NCBI RefSeq assembly: GCF_014859525.1 | Contig: NZ_JACUUB010000003.1 | Span: forward strand, 1-39,789 | Reading direction: 5' to 3' | DNA from: Marinobacter sp. | GTDB lineage: Bacteria; Pseudomonadota; Gammaproteobacteria; Pseudomonadales; Oleiphilaceae | Length of the DNA stretch: 39,789 bases | Shown: one piece after another, positions 1 through 9,546 of the stretch | Position numbering within the stretch: position 1 is the stretch's first letter | Layout: every line of letters starts with the position of its first letter | Notes under the pieces: model-generated | The model's input: only the letters and a program-made list of their open reading frames with translations | Database searches by the model: none | Told to the model about the DNA's origin: nothing | Position numbers and translations under genes: made by a program

Positions 1-1452
<1,452 letters not shown>

Positions 1453-1463
1453 GTGAGCCCGAA

Positions 1464-1505
1464 CAAAAAAGGCCCGCCGTCAGTGCTGACGCGCGGGCCT
1501 TTTTG
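1464..1505. terminator. bidirectional intrinsic terminator between cysB and cysH
   Basis: The stem pairs GGCCCGC (1471-1477) with GCGGGCC (1493-1499). It continues through a nested CGTCAG/CTGACG stem (1478-1483 with 1486-1491), leaving a 2-nt loop and one bulged C. A-residues at 1465-1470 and T-residues at 1500-1504 flank it, so it works in both directions. It serves the convergent cysB (+) and cysH (-) genes. Confidence 0.92.
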
Positions 1506-1533
1506 TTGATTTTTGCAGGTGGCCTGGGTTGGT

Positions 1534-2259
1534 TCAGCCAGATTTGCCAATCAGGTTGCCGGCATGCAGACCACATTCCTTATGGGTGGCTTCTTCCCAC
1601 CACCAGCGGCCTTCGCGTTCGTGCTGCCCCGGCAGGACAGGACGCGTGCAGGGTTGGCATCCTATACTGATAAATCCTTGCTCATGCAGCGTATTGTAAG
1701 GCGCCTCCGACATTCGGATGTAGTCCCACACTTCTTTGGAGCTCCAGTTCGCCAGCGGGTTGAACTTCACCAGCGTTTTATCCTGGCTCGAAAATGCGCC
1801 GTCTACCTGAACAACCGGCACGTCGTTGCGGGTGCCGGGGCTCTGGTCCCGTCGTTGGCCGGTGATCCAGGCGTCGACCGTTGCCAGTTTGCGCCTCAGG
1901 GGTTGTACCTTTCGGATGCCGCAACACTCCGAGTGACCGTCTTCGAAGAAGCTGAACAAACCTTTTTTGTTGACGAGTTCCTGTACCTCAGACGCATCAG
2001 GAAACAGGACCTCGATATCAATACCGTAATGCTTACGAACCCGTTCAATGAATTCGTAGGTCTGTGGGTGCAGTCGCCCGGTATCCAGAGTGAAGACTTT
2101 GAGGTTATCGGTCAGCTTGTGGGCCATTTCAATCAACACCACGTCTTCGGCGCCGCTGAAGGAAATAGCGATGTGATCGTAGCGAGCCAGTGCGGCTTTC
2201 AGAATGGCCCGGGGGCTTTGGCCGTCAAGTTCAGTACGTAGGGATTCGATATCAGTCAT
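1534..2259 (-). CDS. cysH: assimilatory APS reductase (adenylylsulfate reductase, CysH family)
   Basis: This thioredoxin-dependent enzyme of sulfate assimilation releases sulfite from activated sulfate. The 241-residue protein has the phosphate-binding segment [14 protein letters not shown] (near residue 34) and the C-terminal KECGLH bearing the catalytic cysteine. It also has a paired-cysteine motif ECCGIRK and a CxxC in GCQPCTR. The CC...CxxC set is the [4Fe-4S] ligand pattern of APS-type reductases. Enterobacterial PAPS reductases lack it, so APS is the likely substrate. The start at 2259 (MTDIESL) has GGAG five bases upstream; an in-frame TTG ten codons earlier has no such support. It is divergent from thrH, and an imperfect inverted repeat (2345-2356 with 2383-2392) lies between them. 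Confidence 0.94.
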   Translation of the reverse strand: MTDIESLRTELDGQSPRAILKAALARYDHIAISFSGAEDVVLIEMAHKLTDNLKVFTLDTGRLHPQTYEFIERVRKHYGIDIEVLFPDASEVQELVNKKGLFSFFEDGHSECCGIRKVQPLRRKLATVDAWITGQRRDQSPGTRNDVPVVQVDGAFSSQDKTLVKFNPLANWSSKEVWDYIRMSEAPYNTLHEQGFISIGCQPCTRPVLPGQHEREGRWWWEEATHKECGLHAGNLIGKSG

Positions 2260-2474
2260 GTTGCTCCGGCGTTTTTGTCCACTGTGCAATCAAAAGGCGT
2301 TCTTAATGTCGGCAAGGCTACCACCAAAACCCACATAGCCTGAAGGAATGACCATCTATATGTTTATACCCTGGGAAATCACGATGCATTCCGCCCGACT
2401 TTTTCATATCATAGCTCCAGACAATTCGGGTGGTGACGCCGCCCAGCCAATTCTTATTTGTTCAGGAGACCGTT

Positions 2475-3089
2475 GTGGAACTCGCATGTCTTGACCTCGA
2501 GGGCGTATTGATCCCGGAAATCTGGATCGCATTTGCAGAAAAAACCGGTATTGACGAACTCAAGGCAACCACCCGGGATATTCCTGACTACGACGTGCTG
2601 ATGAAGCAGCGTTTGCGAATTCTGGACGAGCACGGTTACGGCCTGCCTGAGATTCAGGAAGTGATCAGCACCCTGGACCCACTGCCAGGCGCCGCTGAGT
2701 TTCTGGACTGGCTACGTGAGCGCTTTCAGGTTGTGATCCTGTCGGACACCTTCTATGAATTCGCCATGCCGTTGATGAAGAAGCTCGGGTATCCAGCGTT
2801 GCTGTGTCACAAGCTGGAGGTGGCGGACAGCGGCCAAATCACTAACTACTTGCTGCGTCAGCGGGACCCTAAGCGCCAGTCGGTGCGGGCTTTCCAGTTG
2901 CTGAACTATCGCGTGATTGCCGCTGGCGACTCCTACAACGACACCACCATGCTGGGCCAGGCCGAGGCGGGCATTCTGTTCCACGCGCCTCAAAACGTGA
3001 TTGATGAGTTCCCACAGTTCCCGGCAGTACACACCTTTGATGATTTGAAGCAGCAATTTCTGAAGGCCAGCGTCGTTCACTCTGCCTGA
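2475..3089 (+). CDS. thrH: ThrH, phosphoserine phosphatase / homoserine phosphotransferase
   Basis: This HAD-superfamily enzyme of 204 residues closely resembles Pseudomonas ThrH. That protein dephosphorylates phosphoserine and can transfer the phosphate to homoserine, linking serine and threonine synthesis. The catalytic loop reads ACLDLEG, with nucleophile Asp7 and Glu where most HAD phosphatases have a second Asp; this is typical of ThrH. Other motifs are VVILSDTFYEF (motif II) and AAGDSYNDTTML (motif IV). GTG at 2475 is chosen because AGGAG lies six bases upstream and the N-terminus (MELACLDLEG) then matches the family. An upstream in-frame GTG at 2430 would add an unrelated stretch. It converges on pabB. 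Confidence 0.94.
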   Translation: MELACLDLEGVLIPEIWIAFAEKTGIDELKATTRDIPDYDVLMKQRLRILDEHGYGLPEIQEVISTLDPLPGAAEFLDWLRERFQVVILSDTFYEFAMPLMKKLGYPALLCHKLEVADSGQITNYLLRQRDPKRQSVRAFQLLNYRVIAAGDSYNDTTMLGQAEAGILFHAPQNVIDEFPQFPAVHTFDDLKQQFLKASVVHSA

Positions 3090-3107
3090 TCACCCGTAAT
3101 AGGAACC

Positions 3108-3135
3108 CTGCGCTGCCGACAGTCCGGTAGCGCAG
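3108..3135. terminator. stem-loop between convergent thrH and pabB
   Basis: CTGCGCT (3108-3114) pairs with AGCGCAG (3129-3135). The stem continues through a G-T wobble and CCG/CGG to about 11 bp with a 6-nt loop. It lies exactly between the two convergent genes, but no strong T-run follows in either direction, so termination is likely rather than certain. Confidence 0.5.
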
Positions 3136-3139
3136 TGCT

Positions 3140-4507
3140 TCAAAGCTTCAGCTCTTCCAGAAACCGCATCAGCGGTTGCACTTTGGCGAGCGTTTCCTGG
3201 TACTCGGCTTCTGGTTCGGAATCGGCGACGATGCCACCGCCGCCCCAGCATGTTATGAGCCCGTCTGCATCGCACCGTAGAGTACGAATGGCAATGCTGC
3301 TGTCCAGCCGTCCATCCAGCCCGTAATAGAAGATCGACCCGCAATAGGGGCCGCGTTGATGCGGTTCAAGCTCGCGAATGATTTCCATGGCCCGGATTTT
3401 TGGGGCGCCGGTGATGGAGCCGCCGGGAAAAGCATCGAACAACGCCTGTACAGGGCTGACGCCGGGTTTCAGGCTGGCGCGTATGTGGCTCACCAAGTGA
3501 TGTACATTGCGGTATGATTCGAGTGCGAACAGCTTGTCGACCTGGACCGACCCTGGCGTGGCGTTGATGCTGAGATCGTTGCGCAGCAGATCGACAATCA
3601 TCAGGTTTTCCGCTCGATCCTTCTCAGACACGAGTAGCTCTCTAGCCAGCGCCTCATCCTGTTGCGGGGTTCTGCCTCTGGCGCGGGTTCCTTTGATCGG
3701 GCTGGTTTCGATCACATTCTTCTGAATCGCCAGAAAGCGCTCCGGCGATACCGACACCAGCGCTGTACCCCGATGTTTGATGAACGCGGCATAGGGTGTG
3801 GGATTGGCCTGACTGAGGGCGATAAATGCAGCCCAGGGGTTGCCCTGATACCGCCCTTCAAAAGACTGTGACAGGTTGGCCTGATAACAGTCCCCGGCCT
3901 GGATGTACTGGCGAACACGATCAACCCGGGTTCGGAAAGCATCTGCGGTTTGAGTCGGCTTGAACGGTTGTGTCATTGACCAGTGGATGGATGATTCTGT
4001 GCCCGCTTTCGGGGCCTGCATCCAGGTTGTCAGCAGGTCTTGTTGTTGCAGGGGGAGCTGCGGGTGGGTCCAAAGATAGTGTTGCCCGCTTTCCAGATCT
4101 TCGCTGGCGAGCCACAGGTAAAGTCCGGCAATGAACAAGGGTAAACGCTGCTCGGGCATCAGTGATCGGAGGCGTGGCTCCCGGGCGTATCCAAACTCAT
4201 AGGAGATACTGCCCATCCAGCCGCCGATCAAAGGGCAGGGCACCGGCTCGCCAGCAACCGGTGGAAGTGGGTAGTTTGCGGCGAGGGATTCCATTTTTTT
4301 GGCCAGTGCGGCGGTATCGACGCTGATGCCGGGGTTGCCGTCTACAACAATCTGTTCAACCGCATTGCAGCTGAAGCCCCGGGCAGCTCCGCGACCACCC
4401 GATGATGCCTGACTACCCAAAAACACAAAATCCGATTGCCTGGAGGCGTGCCCGCACAGCTGGTCATATTGGCGTCGGGAAATGGGCTGGCAAAGAGGAA
4501 GAGCCAA
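3140..4507 (-). CDS. pabB: aminodeoxychorismate synthase component I (PabB)
   Basis: PabB converts chorismate to 4-amino-4-deoxychorismate, using ammonia from the PabA glutaminase, on the way to p-aminobenzoate and folate. The 455-residue protein has the variable N-terminal chorismate-enzyme domain and the conserved C-terminal domain. Signatures include ETSPIKGTRARG (about residues 268-279) and GGSITGAPKIRAMEIIRELE, followed by the family segment GPYCGSIFYYG. The KGT lysine points to PabB rather than anthranilate synthase TrpE. The start is TTG at 4507, preceded by a strong GGAGG five bases away, so the rare start codon is well supported. The gene sits next to cysH and thrH as in Pseudomonas. 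It supplies the same pathway as folC near position 30000. Confidence 0.93.
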   Translation of the reverse strand: MALPLCQPISRRQYDQLCGHASRQSDFVFLGSQASSGGRGAARGFSCNAVEQIVVDGNPGISVDTAALAKKMESLAANYPLPPVAGEPVPCPLIGGWMGSISYEFGYAREPRLRSLMPEQRLPLFIAGLYLWLASEDLESGQHYLWTHPQLPLQQQDLLTTWMQAPKAGTESSIHWSMTQPFKPTQTADAFRTRVDRVRQYIQAGDCYQANLSQSFEGRYQGNPWAAFIALSQANPTPYAAFIKHRGTALVSVSPERFLAIQKNVIETSPIKGTRARGRTPQQDEALARELLVSEKDRAENLMIVDLLRNDLSINATPGSVQVDKLFALESYRNVHHLVSHIRASLKPGVSPVQALFDAFPGGSITGAPKIRAMEIIRELEPHQRGPYCGSIFYYGLDGRLDSSIAIRTLRCDADGLITCWGGGGIVADSEPEAEYQETLAKVQPLMRFLEELKL

Positions 4508-4935
4508 GATACCTCCATTGAAAATTGGAAGAATGATACACGTTGCACAAAACGGCCGTTGTCTGATCTAGAACGGCGCTGATCTAATGAATATACGGAG
4601 CAGATCAGCCCGGAGAGTATTTTACCGGGTTTTGTGGTCTATGAGCTGAAAATCCCTAAAACAAGAACGGACGTTGTCTTATGCATCGCTTCAGAAAATA
4701 CGCACTCGCTCGCTCATTACCGGTTCGCCGGGCGAGATTGTGAGTGTTCTTAAGATGCGCTGGCGGTCGGCTTCAGACTTCTGCTGAGCTCTCGGAACAA
4801 CGATGATTGCTGAATGGAAAGTGCCCGGTCTGTGATCAGAATCTGCAGTTTGGCAGTAAAGCTTTATGAGCGGATGGCGAGTGTGGTTTGATGCATTCTG
4901 GTAACCGATGAACTTCTCAGAGAAAAAACGGCCTG
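4508..4935. other. 428-nt intergenic region between pabB and the DUF58 gene
   Basis: This is the shared upstream region of divergent pabB (-) and the DUF58 gene (+). No gene is visible, including no remnant I can recognise of moxR, the ATPase gene that often precedes DUF58 genes. Near the pabB side there is an octamer CTGATCTA at 4563-4570, repeated at 4579-4586. An inverted copy GCTGATCT/AGATCAGC pairs 4578-4585 with 4602-4609. The remainder (about 4620-4930) shows nothing I can name. Confidence 0.6.
4563..4609. promoter_or_regulatory. repeated CTGATCTA half-sites, candidate operator
   Basis: CTGATCTA occurs twice with a 16-bp period (4563-4570 and 4579-4586). GCTGATCT (4578-4585) is also mirrored by AGATCAGC (4602-4609) after a 16-nt spacer. 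The direct and inverted copies of one short word resemble a multi-site binding region for a dimeric regulator. The site lies about 55-100 nt upstream of pabB and far from the DUF58 gene. No known regulator can be assigned. Confidence 0.3.
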
Positions 4936-5967
4936 ATGGGCATGATCAAGAAACTGGTTAAACGTCGCTGGCAACGCTGGATTGGCCGTCGAATTCCAAG
5001 AGCGGACGTTCAGGTGTTCAGTCAGAAAAATATTTTCATTTTGCCAACCGGAGCAGGCGTGGTTTATGGCGTGCTTTTGTTGATCATGCTGATCACCGGT
5101 ATTAACTATCAGAACAGTCTGATCTATTTGCTGACCTTTGTGCTCGGCGCGCTATTCGTTGGTGCCATGCATCAAACGCACCGCAACCTGTCGGGTCTTA
5201 CTCTTTCGATGGTGCGCGCTGGTGAGGGTGTGGCCGGAGATGACGTGCCGTTCAGTTTGCGGCTCAGTGCCGGTAAAGATGCCGGGCTGGCAATGAGACT
5301 GTCTGTTGAGGACTCAGAGCTTGACAGTGTGCATGTGTCATCGGGGCAATCCCGGGATGTGGTATTGCCCATTCCCTCCGCTCATCGGGGCTATCTTCGC
5401 CCTGACAGGATTCGTATTGAAACTCGCTTCCCCTTTGGTTTGCTTAAAGCCTGGTCCTGGTTGCGTCCGGCTTCCGCGGGGATTGCCTATCCCAGACCCT
5501 TGGCAGCTCCGGAGGTGCTGAGCCAGGTCGATGACGGCAGTGAGGCAAAATCGGAGGCTAAGGTTGCCGGCCAGGATAATGCAGACCTGCGGCCCTGGCG
5601 CGAGGGTGACATGAGCCAGCGAGTGATGTGGAAGCGGTTTGCCCGGTCTGGGCAGATGGTGGTTGCTGATTGGGAGGGGGAGCAGGGCAGTCCCCATTGG
5701 CTGGATTTCAATTCGTTCCCGGGAACGGATACAGAGTTAAGACTCAGCTATTTGGCATGGCTGGTATCAGACCGGGTGCAAAAAGGTGCTCGTTTTGGGC
5801 TTAACTTGCCCGGCGATGTGATAGACCCGGATACCGGCCCCGTTCATGGAAAGCGTTGCCTCCGGGCTTTGGCCGTGTGGGGCGAGAAGCCTCCCCGAGA
5901 ACAGGATACTTTGGCGTTTGGAACTCGAAAGGCGGTTGACGACATCGAACAGGAGGCTGCTGTATGA
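4936..5967 (+). CDS. DUF58 membrane-anchored protein
   Basis: This 343-residue protein of the DUF58 family is encoded with, and overlaps by 4 nt, the transglutaminase gene that follows. Two adjacent hydrophobic segments (about residues 38-78) anchor it, and the rest should be on one face of the membrane. The DUF58 signature is clear: DLRPWREGDMSQRVMWKRFA followed by VADWEGE. The molecular function of the family is poorly defined. In other bacteria its genes accompany a MoxR ATPase and transglutaminase-like proteins, suggesting an envelope assembly or maturation role. Here no moxR precedes it. The start could equally be ATG at 4942 (MIKKLV); neither has a strong ribosome-binding site. Confidence 0.88.
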   Translation: MGMIKKLVKRRWQRWIGRRIPRADVQVFSQKNIFILPTGAGVVYGVLLLIMLITGINYQNSLIYLLTFVLGALFVGAMHQTHRNLSGLTLSMVRAGEGVAGDDVPFSLRLSAGKDAGLAMRLSVEDSELDSVHVSSGQSRDVVLPIPSAHRGYLRPDRIRIETRFPFGLLKAWSWLRPASAGIAYPRPLAAPEVLSQVDDGSEAKSEAKVAGQDNADLRPWREGDMSQRVMWKRFARSGQMVVADWEGEQGSPHWLDFNSFPGTDTELRLSYLAWLVSDRVQKGARFGLNLPGDVIDPDTGPVHGKRCLRALAVWGEKPPREQDTLAFGTRKAVDDIEQEAAV

Positions 5968-8054
5968 GTGGTATGGCCAGCTTTTTGAAGGCGAGAAACG
6001 CTGCAGATAGTCCTCCAGTAGATTCGATTCCGGGTGCTGCCTTACTCTGGTTGATCGGCAGTTTTGCCTTGCTATTGCTGCCGCAATGGAACCGGCTACC
6101 CTGGTGGCTGATTGCCGCGTGTGTCGTGTTGGCTGGCTGGCGCTGGCTGGCCCAGACCGGGCGGGTACGCTTACCCGGGCGCTGGCTGCGAACCGGGATT
6201 ATGCTGGTGTTGACTGGTGTCTATGTGGGGACGGTTCAGGGACGGTTTACCGTTGACACTGCGGCCTCGTTTTTTGTCCTCGCGGTTGGGCTTAAATGGC
6301 TGGAAACCCGTTCTGCCCGGGACTTCTATGTACTGTTTTTTATTCTGGTGTACCTGTCTGCCGTTAATTTTCTGTTCCAGCAGGATATTTTTTGGGCCTT
6401 GCTGGCGTTCGGAGCCATCGGCTGCCTGCTGATTGGTTTGCAGATTTTGAATGCCCCAGACCTTCCGGATTCCATGAAGTCTGGCTGGAAGAGGCTTGGG
6501 CTATTGCTGGTGAAGACGCTCCCCGTGGTGGTCCTGCTATTTTTGTTCTTCCCCCGTATGGCGCCCTTGTGGAGTGTGCCGTTGGTGTCGGGCGAGGCGC
6601 GCAGTGGTATTTCAGACAGCATGCGCCCGGGCGACATCTCGAACCTCGCTCAAAGCAGTGCGCGGGCTTTTCGCGCGACGTTTGGCGGCCCTGCACCGGC
6701 GTATCGCGATCGCTATTGGCGCGGCCTGATTCTGGATCATCTGGATGGAGAAACCTGGCGGCAGCGAGACGCAGAGCCCTTCCAAAGGCCCGGGCGGGTG
6801 GCAGTAGACGGCGGTATTGGGCCCTTGGCGAGCAACCAATACGATGTGCTTATGGAGCCTACGGATCAACGCTGGGCGTTTTCTCTGGAACATTCGATCG
6901 CCGTTTCAGACAATGTATTTGATGCGGGAGAAGATCTGTTCCGTTTTCGGCGGCCGGCAGACAGTGCCGTTCGCTATCGCTTGGCGGCAGAGCCGGGCCG
7001 GGTTCAGGCGAGTCAGGAGCTGTCGCCTGCGATGCGTCAGCGTAACCTCCAGCTGCCCGAAGGTTCGAATCCCAGAGCGCGGGCACTAGCCAGCGAGCTG
7101 GCAGACGCTTACTCCCCGATCGGCGTAGTTAATGAGTTGATGACCCGTTTCCGGGAGCAGGAGTACTTCTATACCCTTCGGCCCCCGGCGATGCCCAGGG
7201 ACGGAATCGACGCTCTATTGTTTGATGAAAAACGCGGTTTTTGTGCGCATTACGCAGGCGCAGCTACCTTTGTGTTCCGCGCGGCCGGTATTCCAGCCCG
7301 AGTGGTCATCGGTTATCAGGGTGGTGATGCGGGCGCTGGCGATGAATACCTGATCGTACGGCAATACGACGCCCATGCGTGGGTGGAAGTGTGGCTCGAC
7401 GATCGGGGCTGGCTGCGAGTAGATCCTACCGCTGCCATTGCGCCTAGCCGAATTGAGTTTGGCCTGCGGGAGGCGATGGCTGAGGAGGGATCGTTTCTTG
7501 AGAACAATCTGACCTCTCCGCAGCGGTATGCCGATTTTGCAATGTTGCAATGGGCGTCTTTGCAGCTTGACCGGATCAACTACCATTGGCAGCGCTGGGT
7601 TGTGGGCTATCAGGGGCAGAGCCAGATGGATTTGATGTCTCGGCTGCCCGGCGGCATCGGTCTGCGGGAACTTGGCTATATCACCGCGGGGCTGGTTGGT
7701 TTTGCCTTGCTCGTGGCGGGGTTGGTGTCTGCCTTTGCCATGCGCCGGGGCACGCGCCAGGATGGTTTTCGGCGAGTGGTGAGCTCCTGGTATCGTTTGT
7801 GTGAGCAGGTGGGTGTGCCTGTGCGCAGCGGCGAAACCCCGGGGGTGCTGGCAGATCGGATGGCGCAGGCACGGCCAGCCATCGCGGATACGGTTCGTAT
7901 TTTTGCCCGCACGGTGAACAGTCATTACTATGGCTCTCCACCGGCAAAGCAAGCAGACCAGGACGCTCAGCGGCTTAAAAGGTTACTGAAAACCATGAAA
8001 CGCCAGTTAAGGCGTGATCAACAACCCGTTTCACGGACATCGCAACATGACTGA
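5964..8054 (+). CDS. tgpA: TgpA-like membrane transglutaminase (DUF3488 / transglutaminase-like / DUF4129)
   Basis: This 696-residue inner-membrane protein has about five to six N-terminal helices (residues 25-200, DUF3488) and a periplasmic transglutaminase-like domain. A further helix at about 572-594 precedes a C-terminal DUF4129 tail. The papain-like triad is present: Cys427 in RGFCAHYAG, His471 in YDAHAWVEVW and Asp487 in RVDPT. P. aeruginosa TgpA has this architecture and is reported essential, but its substrate is not established, so only the family assignment is firm. The start ATG overlaps the DUF58 stop by 4 nt, and its own stop lies inside the holB start region. All three genes are therefore probably co-translated. 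Confidence 0.92.
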   Translation: MSGMASFLKARNAADSPPVDSIPGAALLWLIGSFALLLLPQWNRLPWWLIAACVVLAGWRWLAQTGRVRLPGRWLRTGIMLVLTGVYVGTVQGRFTVDTAASFFVLAVGLKWLETRSARDFYVLFFILVYLSAVNFLFQQDIFWALLAFGAIGCLLIGLQILNAPDLPDSMKSGWKRLGLLLVKTLPVVVLLFLFFPRMAPLWSVPLVSGEARSGISDSMRPGDISNLAQSSARAFRATFGGPAPAYRDRYWRGLILDHLDGETWRQRDAEPFQRPGRVAVDGGIGPLASNQYDVLMEPTDQRWAFSLEHSIAVSDNVFDAGEDLFRFRRPADSAVRYRLAAEPGRVQASQELSPAMRQRNLQLPEGSNPRARALASELADAYSPIGVVNELMTRFREQEYFYTLRPPAMPRDGIDALLFDEKRGFCAHYAGAATFVFRAAGIPARVVIGYQGGDAGAGDEYLIVRQYDAHAWVEVWLDDRGWLRVDPTAAIAPSRIEFGLREAMAEEGSFLENNLTSPQRYADFAMLQWASLQLDRINYHWQRWVVGYQGQSQMDLMSRLPGGIGLRELGYITAGLVGFALLVAGLVSAFAMRRGTRQDGFRRVVSSWYRLCEQVGVPVRSGETPGVLADRMAQARPAIADTVRIFARTVNSHYYGSPPAKQADQDAQRLKRLLKTMKRQLRRDQQPVSRTSQHD

Positions 8055-9078
8055 CATCGCACAGGAAATGCCTTGGCTGGGCGGCGCCTGGTCTGCCGTT
8101 CAGCAACGGCTTGCACAGGATCGCTTGCCCCATGCGTTATTAATTGTGGGTGAACGTGGTGTCGGCAAGCGTGAATGGGCGCAGGCCGTGGGCGGGCTCT
8201 TGCTCTGTTCATCGCCGGCAAAGCTCGGCGCCGGAACTGTGGTTGCTTGTGGTCACTGCAAGCAGTGCGAATTGATGGCCGCGGGCAGCCATCCGGATCT
8301 GCGGGTGTATGCGCCTGAAAAGTCCCGGATGGTTAAGGTAGACCAGATTCGTGCCTTGTCGTCTTTCGCCGTTGCTTCGCCCCAGGTGGCTCACCATAAA
8401 GTGGTCATTGTTGATCGGGCGGACCAGCTGAACATCAATGCTGCTAACGCGCTCTTAAAAACCCTCGAAGAACCTTTGCCAGACGTGACATTGCTGCTGT
8501 TGCAGGAGAGTGGTCGACCGGTGTTGCCGACCATTCGGTCAAGATGTCAGGCACTGACGATACCTTTGCCATCGGCGGAGCAGGCCGGACGTTGGTTGGC
8601 CGATAAGGTATCGGAGCTTGAGGACGGCAGCCAGCCCGGCACCGATGTGCTGGCCAAAAGCCTGTTGCTGGCGGGAAACGCACCAAGACTGGCACTGGAG
8701 TACGTGATGGGAGATTTTCTCACATTGCGGGACAGTGCTTTTGATGCTTTTCGCAAGTTTATGAAAGGTCAGGTGCCGGTTGGTGAGGCCGCAAAAGCGT
8801 TTAAGGCGCTGGGGCTGGAAGACACGCTCTGGTTGTTTGAAGGTTGGGCGGTGGATCTTGCCAGGGCCGGTGTGGGTGGTGAAGTGACCGATCCGGATGC
8901 GGCAGACATGCTGGGTTATCTCGCTCAGACCAACCCTCCATGGCGAGCTCATGAGTTGCTGGAAAGGGTAAAAGAGAGTCGGAGCGCAGCAGTCTATAAT
9001 GCCAGTCCGGAACTGGAGGCCAGTCAGCTTTTGATTGCCTGGCGCGACCTGATGCCCCGTAAGCGGCAAGCAAGCTGA
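8047..9078 (+). CDS. holB: DNA polymerase III subunit delta' (HolB)
   Basis: This is the clamp-loader subunit that, with delta and tau/gamma, places the beta clamp on DNA. The 343-residue protein has the delta' form of the AAA+ fold. The P-loop is modified to GERGVGKRE (residues 35-43), consistent with loss of ATP hydrolysis. Zinc-binding cysteines lie at 54, 68, 71 and 74. The SRC motif (TIRSRCQAL) provides the trans-acting arginine finger. ATG at 8047 gives the family N-terminus (MTDIAQEMPWL) and overlaps the tgpA stop by 8 nt; an in-frame GTG at 8014 is less likely. In Pseudomonas holB follows tmk; here it follows tgpA, but pilZ still comes next. Confidence 0.95.
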   Translation: MTDIAQEMPWLGGAWSAVQQRLAQDRLPHALLIVGERGVGKREWAQAVGGLLLCSSPAKLGAGTVVACGHCKQCELMAAGSHPDLRVYAPEKSRMVKVDQIRALSSFAVASPQVAHHKVVIVDRADQLNINAANALLKTLEEPLPDVTLLLLQESGRPVLPTIRSRCQALTIPLPSAEQAGRWLADKVSELEDGSQPGTDVLAKSLLLAGNAPRLALEYVMGDFLTLRDSAFDAFRKFMKGQVPVGEAAKAFKALGLEDTLWLFEGWAVDLARAGVGGEVTDPDAADMLGYLAQTNPPWRAHELLERVKESRSAAVYNASPELEASQLLIAWRDLMPRKRQAS

Positions 9079-9183
9079 GCTTTCTTTAAATTCAGCTGCT
9101 ATGATTGTGAAATGTCAGCAAATTCCTGAAGTATTGCGGCAAGTTTAACGACACAAGAACTCATAGCGTAAAAGGTGTGTGAT

Positions 9184-9534
9184 ATGGGCCCCGGATTCGG
9201 CGCGCGCAGCGGCATTCTAACCCTGACCATCAAAGATAAAGCGGTGCTCTACGCCGCCTACATGCCCTACGTGCGGCAGGGTGGCATGTTTATTCCCACG
9301 CAAAAGCAGTACCAGCTGGGCGATGAGGTATTTCTGCTGCTCAATCTGATGGATGAGCCAGAAAAAATTCCGGTAGCCGGTAAGGTGGTCTGGATTACCC
9401 CCAAGGGTGCCCAAGGCAACAGAGCCGCGGGTATTGGCGTGCAGTTTAACGGTGATGATGAATCTGCACGCACCAAGATTGAATCGTACCTGGCCGGTTC
9501 GCTGAGTTCTGATCGCCCCACCCATACGATGTAG
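9184..9534 (+). CDS. pilZ: type IV pilus assembly protein PilZ
   Basis: This 116-residue single-domain PilZ protein is needed for type IV pilus biogenesis; in studied systems it interacts with the assembly ATPase PilB and with FimX. The segment MDEPEKIPVAGKVVWITPKG and the following GNRAAGIGVQF are near-diagnostic. The RxxxR and D/NxSxxG residues that bind cyclic di-GMP in other PilZ domains are not visible, as expected for this subgroup. ATG at 9184 is preferred: AAGGTG lies about six bases upstream and the N-terminus aligns better than from GTG at 9175. It follows holB after about 100 nt. A distant partner in the window is fimV, another pilus-related gene. Confidence 0.94.
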   Translation: MGPGFGARSGILTLTIKDKAVLYAAYMPYVRQGGMFIPTQKQYQLGDEVFLLLNLMDEPEKIPVAGKVVWITPKGAQGNRAAGIGVQFNGDDESARTKIESYLAGSLSSDRPTHTM

Positions 9535-9546
9535 GATTTGTATTGC

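Noticed and set aside
1513..2241. A 242-codon open frame on the plus strand opposite cysH
   Set aside because: It is exactly antisense to a complete cysH gene, has no family resemblance and no ribosome-binding site; GC-rich codon bias explains it.
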